A DNA stretch of 64,000 nucleotides from Variovorax flavidus (GCF_030317145.1 NZ_JASZYE010000002.1:434001-498000); one strand, 5' to 3'; numbered from the stretch's first letter, positions 29,715 to 39,421 are shown. The notes: generated by a model not told the origin, from the sequence alone. A program made the numbers and translations.

Positions 29715-30809
29715 ATGACAGCCTCCCAGCCAACGGCCAACGGCGCCGCGACATCTTTTCATCCCCCCGCCTGGAGCGATCCGGCCCGCGCCCAGGCGTT
29801 CAGCCAGTGGATGGAGCGCGTCGCAACGGCGCACCAGCTGCTGCCGAATACCGTTCGCCTCGCTTCGGCCGACGCGAGCTTCCGGCGCTATTTCCGCGTC
29901 GACACCCGCGACGGCGCGCTGACCCGCATCGTGATGGATGCGCCGCCCGCCCAGGAAAACAGCGCCCCCTTCGTGCAGGTCGCGAAGCTGATGGCCGACG
30001 CCGGTGTCACCGCGCCGCGCGTGCTCGAATGGGACGAAGCCAACGGCTTCCTGCTGCTGGACGACCTGGGCCTGCAGACCATGCTGGACGTGGTCGACCC
30101 CGCCCAGCCCGATGCCGCCCGCCCGCTCTACGCCCAGGCGATCGATGCGCTGATCCTCTGGCAGAAGGCCTCGCGGCCCGAGGTGCTGCCACCTTACGAC
30201 CAGGCCTTGCTGGAGCGCGAACTGGCGCTGTTTCCGCAGTGGTACATCGGGCAGCACCGCGGCTTGCCCGTGGAGGGCAAGCTCCAGGAGCGCCTCGAGC
30301 GCAGCTTCAAGCTGATCGTCGCGAACAACCTCGCCGCGCCGCGCGTCTACGTGCACCGCGACTTCATGCCGCGAAACCTGATGTTCACTGGCGGCCCCAC
30401 CCTGGGCGTGCTGGACTTCCAGGATGCCGTGCACGGCCCTATCACCTACGACATTGCGAGCCTGATGCGCGATGCCTTCCTGAGCTGGGACGAGGAATTC
30501 GTGCTCGACATGACGGTGCGCTACTGGCAACAGGCCCGCAAGGCCGGCCTGCCGGTGGATGAGGACTTTGGCGCCTTCTACCGCGCGGTCGAATGGATGG
30601 GCCTGCAACGCCACCTGAAGGTGGCCGGCATCTTCGCGCGGCTCACGCTGCGCGACGGCAAGCCGAAGTACCTCGCGGACACGCCGCGCTTCATTGCCTA
30701 CATCCGGGCGACCGCCAGCCGCTACACCGAACTCACGCCGCTGCTGCGCGTCATCGACGAGGTCGAGGGCACCCAGGCCGTGAGCGGCTTTGCCTACGGA
30801 CGGGTGTGA
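29715..30809 (+). CDS. amgK: N-acetylmuramate/N-acetylglucosamine kinase (AmgK-like)
   Basis: 364 residues, an APH-fold kinase. Visible: 'ADASFRRYFRV' (N-lobe), 'FLLLDDLG', the catalytic loop 'VHRDFMPRNLM' and metal-binding 'VLDFQDAVHGP'. This set and the position divergent from lptD match AmgK, which phosphorylates MurNAc at C1 for recycling, feeding MurU. murU is 20 kb to the left in this genome. The stop overlaps the rsmE GTG by 4 nt. Confidence 0.88.
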   Translation: MTASQPTANGAATSFHPPAWSDPARAQAFSQWMERVATAHQLLPNTVRLASADASFRRYFRVDTRDGALTRIVMDAPPAQENSAPFVQVAKLMADAGVTAPRVLEWDEANGFLLLDDLGLQTMLDVVDPAQPDAARPLYAQAIDALILWQKASRPEVLPPYDQALLERELALFPQWYIGQHRGLPVEGKLQERLERSFKLIVANNLAAPRVYVHRDFMPRNLMFTGGPTLGVLDFQDAVHGPITYDIASLMRDAFLSWDEEFVLDMTVRYWQQARKAGLPVDEDFGAFYRAVEWMGLQRHLKVAGIFARLTLRDGKPKYLADTPRFIAYIRATASRYTELTPLLRVIDEVEGTQAVSGFAYGRV

Positions 30810-31534
30810 CGGCGCGCTTTCACTGCGCCATCGCGCTGACCGCAGACAGCGCCCTGACGTTGCCGCCCGGCGCCGCGCGCCACGTGCAGGTGCTGCGGAT
30901 GCAGCCGGGCGACGCGCTGACCCTGTTTGACGGCAGCGGCGGCGAATACGCCGCAACAGTCGAGCGCATGGGACGCAGCGAAGTCGCCGTCCAGGTCGGC
31001 GCGCACAGCGCCATCGAACGTGAAGCGCCGCGCGCCGTGCACCTCGCCGTCGGCATGCCTGCCAACGAGCGCATGGACTGGCTGGTCGAGAAAGCGACCG
31101 AGCTGGGCGTGGCGAGCATCCAGCCGCTCATGACCGCCCATGGCGTGTTGCGTCTCATGGGCGAGCGTGCGGACAAGAAGCGTGCGCATTGGGAAGCCGT
31201 CGCCATCGCGGCCTGCGAACAATGCGGACGCAACCGCGTGCCGGTGATCCATCCGGTGCAACCGTTGGCCGGCTGGCTGGCGAAACCCGTCGCGGATTCG
31301 GAACGCTTCATCCTGAGCCTGGCCGACGGAACCCGGCCGGTCGCCGACATCGCCCACGGTGCATCGAGCGAGCCGCGCGATGCATGGGTGCTGAGCGGGC
31401 CGGAAGGCGGCCTCAGCGCCACCGAGGAGCAGGACGCGATCGCGCGCGGCTTCGCGCCGCTCACCCTCGGGCCGCGTGTCCTGCGCGCCGAAACCGCCGC
31501 GCTGGCGGCGCTGGCGTTGCTCGCCGGCCAGTAA
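30806..31534 (+). CDS. rsmE: 16S rRNA (uracil-1498-N3)-methyltransferase
   Basis: 242 residues. The PUA-like N terminus is followed by a SPOUT knot with 'EKATELGVASIQPL', 'EQCGRN', 'LSGPEGGLSATEE' and 'LGPRVLRAETAALAAL', the RsmE signature. It methylates U1498 of 16S rRNA. The GTG start at 30806 overlaps the amgK stop, so the two are translated together. Confidence 0.95.
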   Translation: MTARFHCAIALTADSALTLPPGAARHVQVLRMQPGDALTLFDGSGGEYAATVERMGRSEVAVQVGAHSAIEREAPRAVHLAVGMPANERMDWLVEKATELGVASIQPLMTAHGVLRLMGERADKKRAHWEAVAIAACEQCGRNRVPVIHPVQPLAGWLAKPVADSERFILSLADGTRPVADIAHGASSEPRDAWVLSGPEGGLSATEEQDAIARGFAPLTLGPRVLRAETAALAALALLAGQ

Positions 31535-31578
31535 GCGCCGGTTCCTTCTTCTCTTTTCGTCCTCATCACTGGATCGTC

Positions 31579-32934
31579 ATGCCGACTTGCTTCATCCCTT
31601 CGCGCCTCGCACCCATCCTGCTCGCTGCGCTGTGTGCCGCGGGCGTCGCTCACGCCCAGGGATCGGCGGTTGCGCCGACCCCCACGCAGGTGAAACCGGC
31701 CGTCGATCAGGCCTACACACAGCTTCTGGCTGCACCCTCCATCAAGCAACTGCTCGACGCGGTGCAAGCCGACCACGAACGCTCGATCGAGGACCTGAAG
31801 CTGCTCACCGAGATCGAGGCGCCGCCCTTCAAGGAGCAGAAGCGCGCCGAAGCCTTTCTCGCGCGCCTGAAGGCCCTGGGGCTGTCGGACGCCCGGATCG
31901 ACAGCGAAGGCAACGTGATCGGCCTGCGCAAGGGCAGCGGCAACGGGCCGAAGCTGATGATTTCGGCCCATCTGGACACCGTGTTCCCGGCCGGTACCGA
32001 CGTCAAGGTGAAGGAGCGCGACGGCAAGCTCTACGCGCCGGGCATTTCGGATGACACGCGGGGTCTCGCGGTGCTCCTGTCGTGGCTCAAGGTACTCAAC
32101 GACAACAAGATCCAGACCGTGGGCGACCTGCTGTTCGTCGGCAACGTCGGCGAGGAAGAGCTGGGCAACCTGCGTGGCATGAAGGCGATCTTTCGCGACC
32201 ATCTGGATATCGACGGCATGGTCGGCGTCGAACCCGCGCCCGACGGCAACGTGCTGGTGCTCGGCACGGCGAGCCATCGCTACGAGGTGACGTTCAAGGG
32301 ACCGGGCGGCCACAGCTATGCGGCCTTCGGCCAGGTGCCCAGCGCAATCCACGGCATGGGCCGTGCCATTGCCAAGATCGCCGACATCAAGACGCCCAGC
32401 TTCCCGAAGACCACCTTCACCGTCGGCACGGTGGGCGGTGGCACTTCCGTCAACACCATCGCGCCGGATGCGCGTATGGCGGTCGATATCCGCTCGGACG
32501 ACATGGGCGCGCTGCTCGACACCGAGAAGAAGGTGCTGGCCGCGATCGACGAAGCGGTGGCGGAAGAAAACAAGCGCTGGAATGTCACGACGCTGAGCGT
32601 CTCCAACAAATTGATCGGCGACCGGCCGGGCGGACGTACCTCGGCGGACTCGGTGATCGTCGAAGCCGCCGTGCGGTCGAACACCGCCTTCGGCCACAAG
32701 ACCCTGCTGTCCGGGGCGAGCACCGATGCGAACGTGCCCATGTCGCTCGGCATCCCGGCGATCATCATCGGCGGCGGCGGCAAGACGGGCGGCTTTCACG
32801 CACTCTCGGAATGGATCGACGTGACAGACGGGTGGAAGGGCGCGCAGAATGCCCTCGTGACCGTTCTCGGGCTTGTCGGCGTACAGGGTGTGAGCGAGCC
32901 CTTGCTTACGAAGCGCGCCCCGCGCCTGAAGTAG
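31579..32934 (+). CDS. Exported M20-family metallopeptidase (PepT-like)
   Basis: 451 residues. Signal peptide (about 1-26, ending AHA). Zinc-site motifs: 'MISAHLDTVFP' (His, Asp), 'GISDDTRGLA' (bridging Asp), 'NVGEEELG' (Glu pair), and a late 'GGGGKTGGFHALSEW' His. A dimerisation domain with 'GPGGHSYAAFG' lies between. Probably a periplasmic di/tripeptidase or amidohydrolase; the exact substrate is unknown. Confidence 0.85.
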   Translation: MPTCFIPSRLAPILLAALCAAGVAHAQGSAVAPTPTQVKPAVDQAYTQLLAAPSIKQLLDAVQADHERSIEDLKLLTEIEAPPFKEQKRAEAFLARLKALGLSDARIDSEGNVIGLRKGSGNGPKLMISAHLDTVFPAGTDVKVKERDGKLYAPGISDDTRGLAVLLSWLKVLNDNKIQTVGDLLFVGNVGEEELGNLRGMKAIFRDHLDIDGMVGVEPAPDGNVLVLGTASHRYEVTFKGPGGHSYAAFGQVPSAIHGMGRAIAKIADIKTPSFPKTTFTVGTVGGGTSVNTIAPDARMAVDIRSDDMGALLDTEKKVLAAIDEAVAEENKRWNVTTLSVSNKLIGDRPGGRTSADSVIVEAAVRSNTAFGHKTLLSGASTDANVPMSLGIPAIIIGGGGKTGGFHALSEWIDVTDGWKGAQNALVTVLGLVGVQGVSEPLLTKRAPRLK

Positions 32935-32968
32935 AGTTGCACCCAAGTCAACGTTCAGGAGGCCCATC

Positions 32969-33448
32969 ATGGGATTGCTAGATTCAGTACTCGGACAAGT
33001 GCTCGGCGGCACGCAGGCTCAACCGCAGGCGGGCGACATTGGCAGTCTCGGCGGGCTTGGCAGCCTGCTCGGCAACAACGGTGACCTCGGCGGTCTGGCC
33101 GGCGCGCTCGGTGGCCTGCTCGCCAACAACGGCGAAGTCGGCGGGCTTGGGGGTCTGGTCTCCAAGTTCAACCAGGCCGGCATGGGCGACGTGATCGGCT
33201 CCTGGGTCGGCACCGGCGAGAACGCGCCCATCTCGGGCGGTCAGCTGCAACAGGCGCTCGGCAGCGACGTCGTCTCCGGCATCGCGCAGAAGCTCGGCAT
33301 CAACGCCGCGACGCTGCTGCCCCTGCTGGCCACCATGCTGCCCACGCTGATCGACCACCTGACGCCGAAGGGCCAGGTGCCGGCAGAGGGTTTGGGCAAT
33401 CAGGACGACCTGCTCTCGTCGCTCAGCGGATTGCTGCAGAAGGGCTGA
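32969..33448 (+). CDS. yidB: YidB-family (DUF937) protein
   Basis: 159 residues. The N terminus 'MGLLDSVLGQVLGG' and the core 'FNQAGMGDVIGSWVGTGEN' followed by 'ALGSDVVSGIAQKLGI' are the YidB/DUF937 pattern. Between them are Gly/Leu/Asn-rich imperfect repeats ('LGSLLGNNGDLGGL', 'LGGLLANNGEVGGL'). Cytoplasmic protein of unknown function. Its strong AGGAGG RBS precedes the ATG; a small hairpin (GGCGCC...GGGCGCC) after the stop may end transcription. Confidence 0.85.
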   Translation: MGLLDSVLGQVLGGTQAQPQAGDIGSLGGLGSLLGNNGDLGGLAGALGGLLANNGEVGGLGGLVSKFNQAGMGDVIGSWVGTGENAPISGGQLQQALGSDVVSGIAQKLGINAATLLPLLATMLPTLIDHLTPKGQVPAEGLGNQDDLLSSLSGLLQKG

Positions 33449-33547
33449 AGCACCTCGCTCCAGAACCATGGCGCCTCCGGGCGCCATTTTTGTGGGCGCG
33501 GCACTGCGTGATAGAACCGGCGTCCACTCGCTGCCCGCCGTCTTCAC

Positions 33548-34720
33548 ATGAATCGCAATCTCTGGCTGCTCACCGTCTGCCAAGGCCTGTTCCTGACGAA
33601 CAACGTCGCCTTCATCGCCATCAACGGTCTCGTCGGCCTGGCGCTGGCGCCGCGCGGCTGGATGGCGACCTTGCCCGTGATGGGCTACGTGGTGGGCGGC
33701 GCGCTGGCGACCAGCCTCGTCGCGCGCACGCAGAAGCGCTTCGGACGGCGGCGCTCGTTCCAGATCGGGATTGCCGTGGCGCTGGGCTCGGCGCTGCTGT
33801 GCGCGCAGGCCGCGGTCTGGAAGGACTTCTGGCTGCTCTGCTTCGCGACGGTGGTGGCGGGCTACTACAACGCCAACGCCAGCCTCTACCGCTTTGCCGC
33901 GGCCGAACTCGCTGCGCCGGACTGGCGCGAGAAGGCGGTGTCGCTGGTGATGGCGGGCGGGCTGATCGGCGCGGTGGCGGGTCCGAACCTCGCCGCCGTC
34001 ACGCGCAGCTGGTTCGCAGTGCCATTCGCGGGCGCCTATCTCGCGCTGGCCGCGGTCGCGCTGCTGGCGATGGTGATGATGCAGTTCATCGACTTTCCCG
34101 CGCCGCCGCCCAAGAGCAGTGCGGCAGGCGGCCGGTCGCTGGGCGAGATCGCGCGACAGCCGGCGTTCATCGTCGCGGCCGTGTCGGGCGCGCTCGGTTT
34201 CGGCGTGATGAACCTGCTGATGGCGGCGACGCCGATTGCCATGCAGGTCTGCAGCCTGCCCTTCGAGGACATTGCCTTCGTTCTCGAATGGCACGTGATC
34301 GGCATGTTCGCGCCGGGCTTCTTCACCGGCCACCTGATCCGCCGCGTCGGCGTGCTGCCGGTGATGGGCATGGGACTGGCGCTCAATTTCGGCTGCATCG
34401 CCGTGGCGCTCTCGGGCGTGGACCTGCACCAGTTCCTGATCGCGCTGTTCATGCTGGGCGTGGGCTGGAACTTCCTGTTCACGGGCAGCACCACGCTTTC
34501 GCTCGCGACCTACACGCCAGAGGAAAGGGATCGGGCCCAGGGCGCGCTCAACTTCTGCATCTTCGCGACGCTGGCGGTGAGTTCCTTCGCATCGGGCGTG
34601 CTGGTCACGACGCAGGGCTGGCGGCTGCTGAACCTGGGCTCGCTGGTGCCGGTGGTGCTGACGGGCATGGCGCTGCTGTGGCTTGCTTACCGTCGGCGCA
34701 CGGCGCCGGCCGCGGCCTAG
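33548..34720 (+). CDS. MFS transporter, YfcJ/arabinose-efflux type
   Basis: 390 residues with about 12 transmembrane segments and the MFS loop motif as 'ARTQKRFGRRRSFQIG' after TM2. There is no substrate-specific signature. The stop overlaps the convergent hydrolase stop within a CTAG (34717-34720), so there is no room for a terminator between them. Confidence 0.85.
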   Translation: MNRNLWLLTVCQGLFLTNNVAFIAINGLVGLALAPRGWMATLPVMGYVVGGALATSLVARTQKRFGRRRSFQIGIAVALGSALLCAQAAVWKDFWLLCFATVVAGYYNANASLYRFAAAELAAPDWREKAVSLVMAGGLIGAVAGPNLAAVTRSWFAVPFAGAYLALAAVALLAMVMMQFIDFPAPPPKSSAAGGRSLGEIARQPAFIVAAVSGALGFGVMNLLMAATPIAMQVCSLPFEDIAFVLEWHVIGMFAPGFFTGHLIRRVGVLPVMGMGLALNFGCIAVALSGVDLHQFLIALFMLGVGWNFLFTGSTTLSLATYTPEERDRAQGALNFCIFATLAVSSFASGVLVTTQGWRLLNLGSLVPVVLTGMALLWLAYRRRTAPAAA

Positions 34721-35553
34721 GCGGCAGGGAAGCGCTCGACGAGCCAGCGCTGGAGCGCGTCGAAGACCGGGGCGGCGTCGCGCTCGTTGAAGATCTCGTG
34801 ATAGTGCGCCGGAAAGCAGGTGGTGCTGAGCACCGATGCCGGCGCGGCGGCTGCAAAGGCCCGGCTCCCGGCGGGGTTCACCAGTCGATCGTCGCCGGCG
34901 TAGATCAGCAGCGTCGGCACATGCCACGTGGGCGCCGCTGCCTGCACGACGGCGCCTTCGTCGGCGAGAAATCGCGCGAGCCGCGCACCGATGCGGTCGT
35001 GGCACAGCGGATCGCCGCGATAGGCGGGCGCGATGGCGGGGTCGTGCGACAGGTACTTCACGTCGAGCCCGTTGCCCACGCGCAGGTCGGGCGCCAGACG
35101 TGACAGCGTCGCGATGAGAAAGCGCTGGAATGCGCTCAGGCCTGCATCCAGCGCAGGCGAAGACAGCACCAGCGCATCGACCGGACGCACATCGCGCGCA
35201 ACGAAGCTCGCCGCGACCAGTCCCCCGAGGCTGTGCCCGAGCAGCACGAGCGGCAATCCCGCGTAGGCGGCGCGCGTGTCGTCGACGACGAGCGCAAGGT
35301 CATCGACCAGCCGATTCGCGGTGGGCAGGCCGCCGCGTGCGCCGCTCGACGCACCGTGCCCATGGTGATCGGATGCGCGCACCGCAAATCCCCATGCGTT
35401 GAGGCGCTCGGCAACATGCGGATAGCGACCGGCGTGTTCCCCCAGGCCATGCACCAGGATGACGACGCCCCTGGCGCGGCCGGATTCCAGTGGCCAGTCG
35501 TGCAGCGCCAGCGTCTCGCCGCCCGGCGCTTGCAAGGTGTGGAGTGCCTTCAA
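34717..35553 (-). CDS. Alpha/beta hydrolase, monoacylglycerol-lipase-like
   Basis: About 278 residues. 'VILVHGLGEHAGRYPHVAERL' (split: VILVHGLGEH and GRYPHVAERL) and the nucleophile 'LLGHSLGGLVAA' (about residue 110) match lysophospholipase / monoglyceride lipase proteins; acid 'YAGDDRLVNP' and His in 'PAHYHEIFNE' complete the triad. TTG at 35553 overlaps the stop of the preceding peptidase; a TTG at 35535 is the alternative. It is co-transcribed with the peptidase upstream. Confidence 0.85.
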   Translation of the reverse strand: MKALHTLQAPGGETLALHDWPLESGRARGVVILVHGLGEHAGRYPHVAERLNAWGFAVRASDHHGHGASSGARGGLPTANRLVDDLALVVDDTRAAYAGLPLVLLGHSLGGLVAASFVARDVRPVDALVLSSPALDAGLSAFQRFLIATLSRLAPDLRVGNGLDVKYLSHDPAIAPAYRGDPLCHDRIGARLARFLADEGAVVQAAAPTWHVPTLLIYAGDDRLVNPAGSRAFAAAAPASVLSTTCFPAHYHEIFNERDAAPVFDALQRWLVERFPAA

Positions 35554-37043
35554 GCCGCGACGGCGCGGGCGACCGGCAGCGCGGCGATGACCTCGGCCAC
35601 TGCCGCCGTCAGCTTCTTCGCGTAGGGCACGTGCAGGAACTCGTTGGGGCCGTGGGCATTGCTCTTCGGCCCCAGCACGCCGCACACCATCATCTGGGCC
35701 TTCGGGAAGCCGACGCTGAGCATGTTCATGAGCGGGATCGTGCCGCCTTGCCCGATGTAGCCGCAGTCCGCGCCGAAGTGCGCGCGCGAGGCGGCATTGA
35801 GCGCGCGTTCGAACCACGGCGCGGTATCGGGCGCGTTCCATCCGGTGGCCCCGCCACCGCCTTCGAACGTGACCTTCGCCTGGTACGGCGCGTTGTCTTC
35901 GAGCAGCGTCTTGAGTTGCTGCACCGCCTGGTCGGCATCGACCAGCGGCGGCAGGCGCAGGGAGAGCTTGAAGGCGGTGTAGGGGCGCAGCACATTGCCT
36001 GCGTCCTTCAACGCCGGGAAGCCTTCGGCGCCGGTGACCGAGAGCGTCGGCTTCCAGGTCCGGTTGATCAGCGCCTCCACCGGATCGGTGGTGGTCGGCA
36101 GCGCGAACGTGGTCGACCCGCCGCAGTCGAAGTGCGCCCACGGAAAGCGCTTGTAGACCTCTTCGCCCAGGATCGCGGCCGTGGCTTTCGCCTGCGCGAG
36201 CCGTTCGGCGGGCACCGCGCAATGGAAGCTCTCGGGCAGCAGGCGGCCGGTCTTGCTGTCTTCGAGGCGGTCGAGCACCTGCCGCATGATGCGGAAGCTC
36301 GACGGCACGAGCCCCGAGGCATCGCCCGAGTGCACGCCTTCGGTCAGGATCTCGACCTTGAGCGTGCCGCTGGCCATGCCGCGCAGCGAGGTGGTGAGCC
36401 ACAGCTGGTCGTAGTTGCCCGCACCCGAATCCAGGCAGATGACGAGCGACACATCGCCCAAGCGCGGGCGCAGTGCATCGACGTAAGGCAGCAGGTCGTA
36501 GGAGCCGGATTCCTCGCAGGTCTCGATCAGGCCCACGATGCGCGGATGCGCCGCACCTTGCGCCTTGAGTGCCTTCAGCGCGGCGACGCTGGCGTACACG
36601 GCGTAGCCGTCGTCGGCACCGCCGCGCCCGTAGAGCAGGCCGTTCTCGTACTTGGGCGTCCACGGGCCCAGGTCGTTGCGCCATCCGGTGAACTCGGGCT
36701 GCTTGTCGAGGTGGCCGTACATCAGCACGGTTTCCTTCATGTCGGTGCCGGTGGCCGCGACTTCGAAGAAGAGCACAGGGGTGCGACCTTCCAGGCGCAC
36801 GATCTCCAGCTTCAGGCCCTCGACCTTCCGCGCCTCGACCCAGGCGGCGGCATTGCGCAGCACCGTCTCGAGGTAGCCGTTCTGCACCCAATCCTTGTCG
36901 AAACCCGGCGACTTCGCGGGGATCGCGATGTAGTCGGTGAGTTGCTTGACGATGTCGTTGTCCCACTGGGTCGACACATCGGACAGCGCGCGCCCGGCGT
37001 CGAGCAGACCGGCAGGCAGTTCGCGGTGGAGGGGGGCGTTCAT
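35550..37043 (-). CDS. M20 family dipeptidase-like metallohydrolase
   Basis: 497 residues. Zinc ligands: 'LMYGHLDKQPE' (His, Asp), 'GRGGADDGYAVY' (bridging Asp), 'IETCEESGS' (Glu pair), and a late 'NAHGPNEFLHV' His. The dimerisation domain contains 'EGVHSGDASGLVPSSF'. It resembles bacterial carnosinase/CNDP-like peptidases acting on dipeptides in the cytoplasm (no signal peptide). A GGAGAA lies just before the ATG. Confidence 0.9.
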   Translation of the reverse strand: MNAPLHRELPAGLLDAGRALSDVSTQWDNDIVKQLTDYIAIPAKSPGFDKDWVQNGYLETVLRNAAAWVEARKVEGLKLEIVRLEGRTPVLFFEVAATGTDMKETVLMYGHLDKQPEFTGWRNDLGPWTPKYENGLLYGRGGADDGYAVYASVAALKALKAQGAAHPRIVGLIETCEESGSYDLLPYVDALRPRLGDVSLVICLDSGAGNYDQLWLTTSLRGMASGTLKVEILTEGVHSGDASGLVPSSFRIMRQVLDRLEDSKTGRLLPESFHCAVPAERLAQAKATAAILGEEVYKRFPWAHFDCGGSTTFALPTTTDPVEALINRTWKPTLSVTGAEGFPALKDAGNVLRPYTAFKLSLRLPPLVDADQAVQQLKTLLEDNAPYQAKVTFEGGGGATGWNAPDTAPWFERALNAASRAHFGADCGYIGQGGTIPLMNMLSVGFPKAQMMVCGVLGPKSNAHGPNEFLHVPYAKKLTAAVAEVIAALPVARAVAA

Positions 37044-37218
37044 GGAGTTCTCCGCGGGGTTGGGGGAACGATGTTAGTACGTGCCGCCGGATCATGGGCA
37101 GATGACACCCGAGCGGTGGATGCGATAAAAGGCGTGCTTCGCCAACCTTGCCGAGGGACGCCATGAATGCGCACGCCGAAGTTTCGAGCCCGGGATCGCT
37201 CGCGCGGGGAGTCCGGCC

Positions 37219-38025
37219 ATGAGCGGCGCGAGCGAACGCATCCGGGTCGGCGTCGGCGGATGGACCTACGAGCCCTGGCGCAACAACTTCTATCCGGCCG
37301 GCCTGCCGCAAACGCAAGAGCTGAACTACGCGAGCCGGCACCTCACGGCGATCGAGGTCAATGGCACTTACTACAGCACCTTCAAGCCGACGACTTTCAG
37401 GAAGTGGCACGACGAGACGCCGGACGGTTTCATGTTCTCGCTGAAGTCATCGCGCTTCGCGACCAATCGGAAATTGCTCGCCACGGCAGGTGACTCGATC
37501 AAGCGCTTCATCGACAGCGGCATCGGCGAACTCGGCGACAAGCTGGGCCCGATCGTGTGGCAGTTCATGCCGACCAAGGTGTTCGACCCCGAGGATCTCG
37601 CGGGCTTCCTCGAACTGCTGCCGAAAAAGGAGGGCAGCCGCGCACTGCGTCACGTGCTGGATGTTCGGAACGAGAGTTTCCGCACGCCGGAGTACCTCGC
37701 GCTCGCGCGCAAGCATGGCGTGGCCACGGTCTTCACCGACTCCGAAAAATTCCCGTCGTTCGCGGACCTGACGGGTGACTTCGTCTATGCGCGGCTGATG
37801 AACAGCGACGCCAGCTTCGAGAGCGGGTATGCGCCCAAGGCGCTGGATGCGTGGGCGGAGGCCGCGAAGACATGGACCAAGGGCGGCACGCCCGCCGCGC
37901 TGCCGCACGTCGAGGACGGCAAGGCGCAGGCATCGCGCGCTCGCGATGTCTTCGTCTTCTTTATCAACGGCGCAAAAGAAAAGGCACCGGCGGCTGCCGG
38001 TGCCTTGATCAAGCGCCTGGAGTGA
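37219..38025 (+). CDS. DUF72 (YecE-like) TIM-barrel protein
   Basis: 268 residues. 'RVGVGGWTYEPWRNNFYP' at the start, 'EVNGTYYSTFKPTTFRKWHDETP' (family core, split at YYS) and 'DFVYARLMNSD' later are typical of DUF72. Function is unknown in all members. An alternative upstream start near 37167 would be arginine-rich. The last 15 codons overlap a hairpin that can serve as terminator for the convergent bactofilin gene. Confidence 0.88.
   Translation: MSGASERIRVGVGGWTYEPWRNNFYPAGLPQTQELNYASRHLTAIEVNGTYYSTFKPTTFRKWHDETPDGFMFSLKSSRFATNRKLLATAGDSIKRFIDSGIGELGDKLGPIVWQFMPTKVFDPEDLAGFLELLPKKEGSRALRHVLDVRNESFRTPEYLALARKHGVATVFTDSEKFPSFADLTGDFVYARLMNSDASFESGYAPKALDAWAEAAKTWTKGGTPAALPHVEDGKAQASRARDVFVFFINGAKEKAPAAAGALIKRLE
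37973..38006 (-). terminator. Terminator for bactofilin gene, inside DUF72 coding sequence
   Basis: An 11-bp stem AAGGCACCGGC / GCCGGTGCCTT (37981-38006) has a 4-nt loop. Read leftward it is followed by TTTTCTTTT. On the plus strand no T-run follows, so it acts in one direction. Confidence 0.7.
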
Positions 38026-38031
38026 ACCGCG

Positions 38032-38580
38032 TCAGGCGGCTGCTTGCAGGGCCGTGGGCGCGGTCGTGGAGGCCGCAGTCTTGCTGCCGGGAGCGGCAGC
38101 GCCGAAGCTGATCTCGCCGGAGAGCTGGCCGCCTTCCTCAACGACGATCTTGCCGTAGCGGATCTTGCCGGTGACCTTGCCGGTCGAATGGATCACGAGC
38201 TTTTCGCGCACCGTGAGATTGCCGTCGAACAGGCCGCGGATCTCGGCGATGTCGATTTCAGCAGAGCCCTTGAAGGCACCTTGCTCGGCGATCTGCATCA
38301 CGCGGGAATCCATGGTCGCTTCCACGAGGCCTTCGACGACGAGCGTGTCGCAATCGGTGATCTCGACGCCCTTGAGCTTGATGTTCGGGCCGACGGTGAG
38401 TTTGCTGCCGCCTTCCTTGGCGACGCTCGCGACGGCATTGGCGGCCTGGGTCGTGAGAGTGGAAGGGCTGACGGGAGTGCCCGAAAGATTGGTGCCGGAA
38501 CCCATCAATGGCGCGGGACGGGAGGTGAGATTGTCGGCTTCGCGATCACGTTTGCCGAAGAAGGGGGACTGTGTGGCCAA
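38032..38580 (-). CDS. Bactofilin (polymer-forming cytoskeletal protein)
   Basis: 182 residues. The central domain of regular beta-helix rungs ('GSKLTVGPNIKLKGVEIT', 'DTLVVEGLVEATMDS', 'KGSAEIDIAEIRGLFDGNLTV', 'EKLVIHSTGKVTGKIRYGKI', each under 22 residues) is flanked by disordered tails. Bactofilins form filaments that position cell-wall enzymes. TTG at 38580 has GAGGAG 7 bp upstream; the longer TTG at 38595 lacks one. Confidence 0.9.
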   Translation of the reverse strand: MATQSPFFGKRDREADNLTSRPAPLMGSGTNLSGTPVSPSTLTTQAANAVASVAKEGGSKLTVGPNIKLKGVEITDCDTLVVEGLVEATMDSRVMQIAEQGAFKGSAEIDIAEIRGLFDGNLTVREKLVIHSTGKVTGKIRYGKIVVEEGGQLSGEISFGAAAPGSKTAASTTAPTALQAAA

Positions 38581-38805
38581 TGGGGAACTCCTCAAAACGC
38601 GTATCGTAAGAACCCCCTTACGCCTCGCGGCACTTCATTGCGCAAGAGGCGTAACTGAATAAATCGTGCGCAATTGCAAGTTTGAACTTTCGTGCTCCAT
38701 ATCTCGGGTATCTGGCTTCGCCGTCGCGAATGACCTGCCGATTTTTCTCGTGGCAATCATCGCCCGCGATGACGGCACCGGAGACCGCAACGCCGCGACA
38801 GTGCG

Positions 38806-39393
38806 TCATTCCGGCAGCCAGGCGACGCGCCCTTGCGCAGCATCGTCGAGGCGTGCGATGAAGGCCGCGGCCGACGGTTCGGGCAATGTGAACGAGAAAT
38901 GCACCATGCTGTCGTGCCGCACTTCGTGGATCGTGGCGCCGGCGCCGGCGATCTCGCGGCGAAGAAGTCCTTCGAACGCATAGGGCACCGCGCAATGCAG
39001 GCCGCGCTGCCGTACCAGGGGCACGAGCGCCGCGCCCGCCAGCGCCTGCGCGACGCTGTCGGTGTAGGCGCGCACCAGTCCGCCCGCACCGAGCTTGATG
39101 CCGCCGAAGTAGCGCACGACGGTGGCCAGCACGCTTTCGAGGTCGTGATGCCGGAGCACCTCCAGCATTGGACGCCCGGCCGTGCCGCCGGGCTCGCCAT
39201 CGTCATTGGCCGCGGACTGTCCGCCTGCCATCAAGGCCCAGCAGACATGTGCCGCACCGGGGTGTTCTCTGCGCAACGCATCGACCACGGCCTGCGCTGC
39301 GGCGCGATCGACCACCGGTTGCACGCAGCCGATGAAGCGGCTCTTCTTGACGATCAGCTCGCTGTGGAGCGGCGCGGCGAGGGTGAACGGCAT
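38806..39393 (-). CDS. yigZ: YigZ/IMPACT family protein
   Basis: 195 residues. The N-terminal UPF0029 domain has 'KKSRFIGCVQPV', 'ANDDGEPGGTAGRPMLEVL' and 'VVRYFGGIKLGAGGLVRAY', the family hallmark; a ferredoxin-like C-terminal domain follows. Its role is uncertain (IMPACT homologues touch translation control). The ATG at 39393 was chosen from homology. About 225 bp upstream of the bactofilin start and downstream of this gene carries nothing I recognise. Confidence 0.88.
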   Translation of the reverse strand: MPFTLAAPLHSELIVKKSRFIGCVQPVVDRAAAQAVVDALRREHPGAAHVCWALMAGGQSAANDDGEPGGTAGRPMLEVLRHHDLESVLATVVRYFGGIKLGAGGLVRAYTDSVAQALAGAALVPLVRQRGLHCAVPYAFEGLLRREIAGAGATIHEVRHDSMVHFSFTLPEPSAAAFIARLDDAAQGRVAWLPE

Positions 39394-39421
39394 GACTTCA
39401 GGGCTCGCCCGCCATCGGTGG

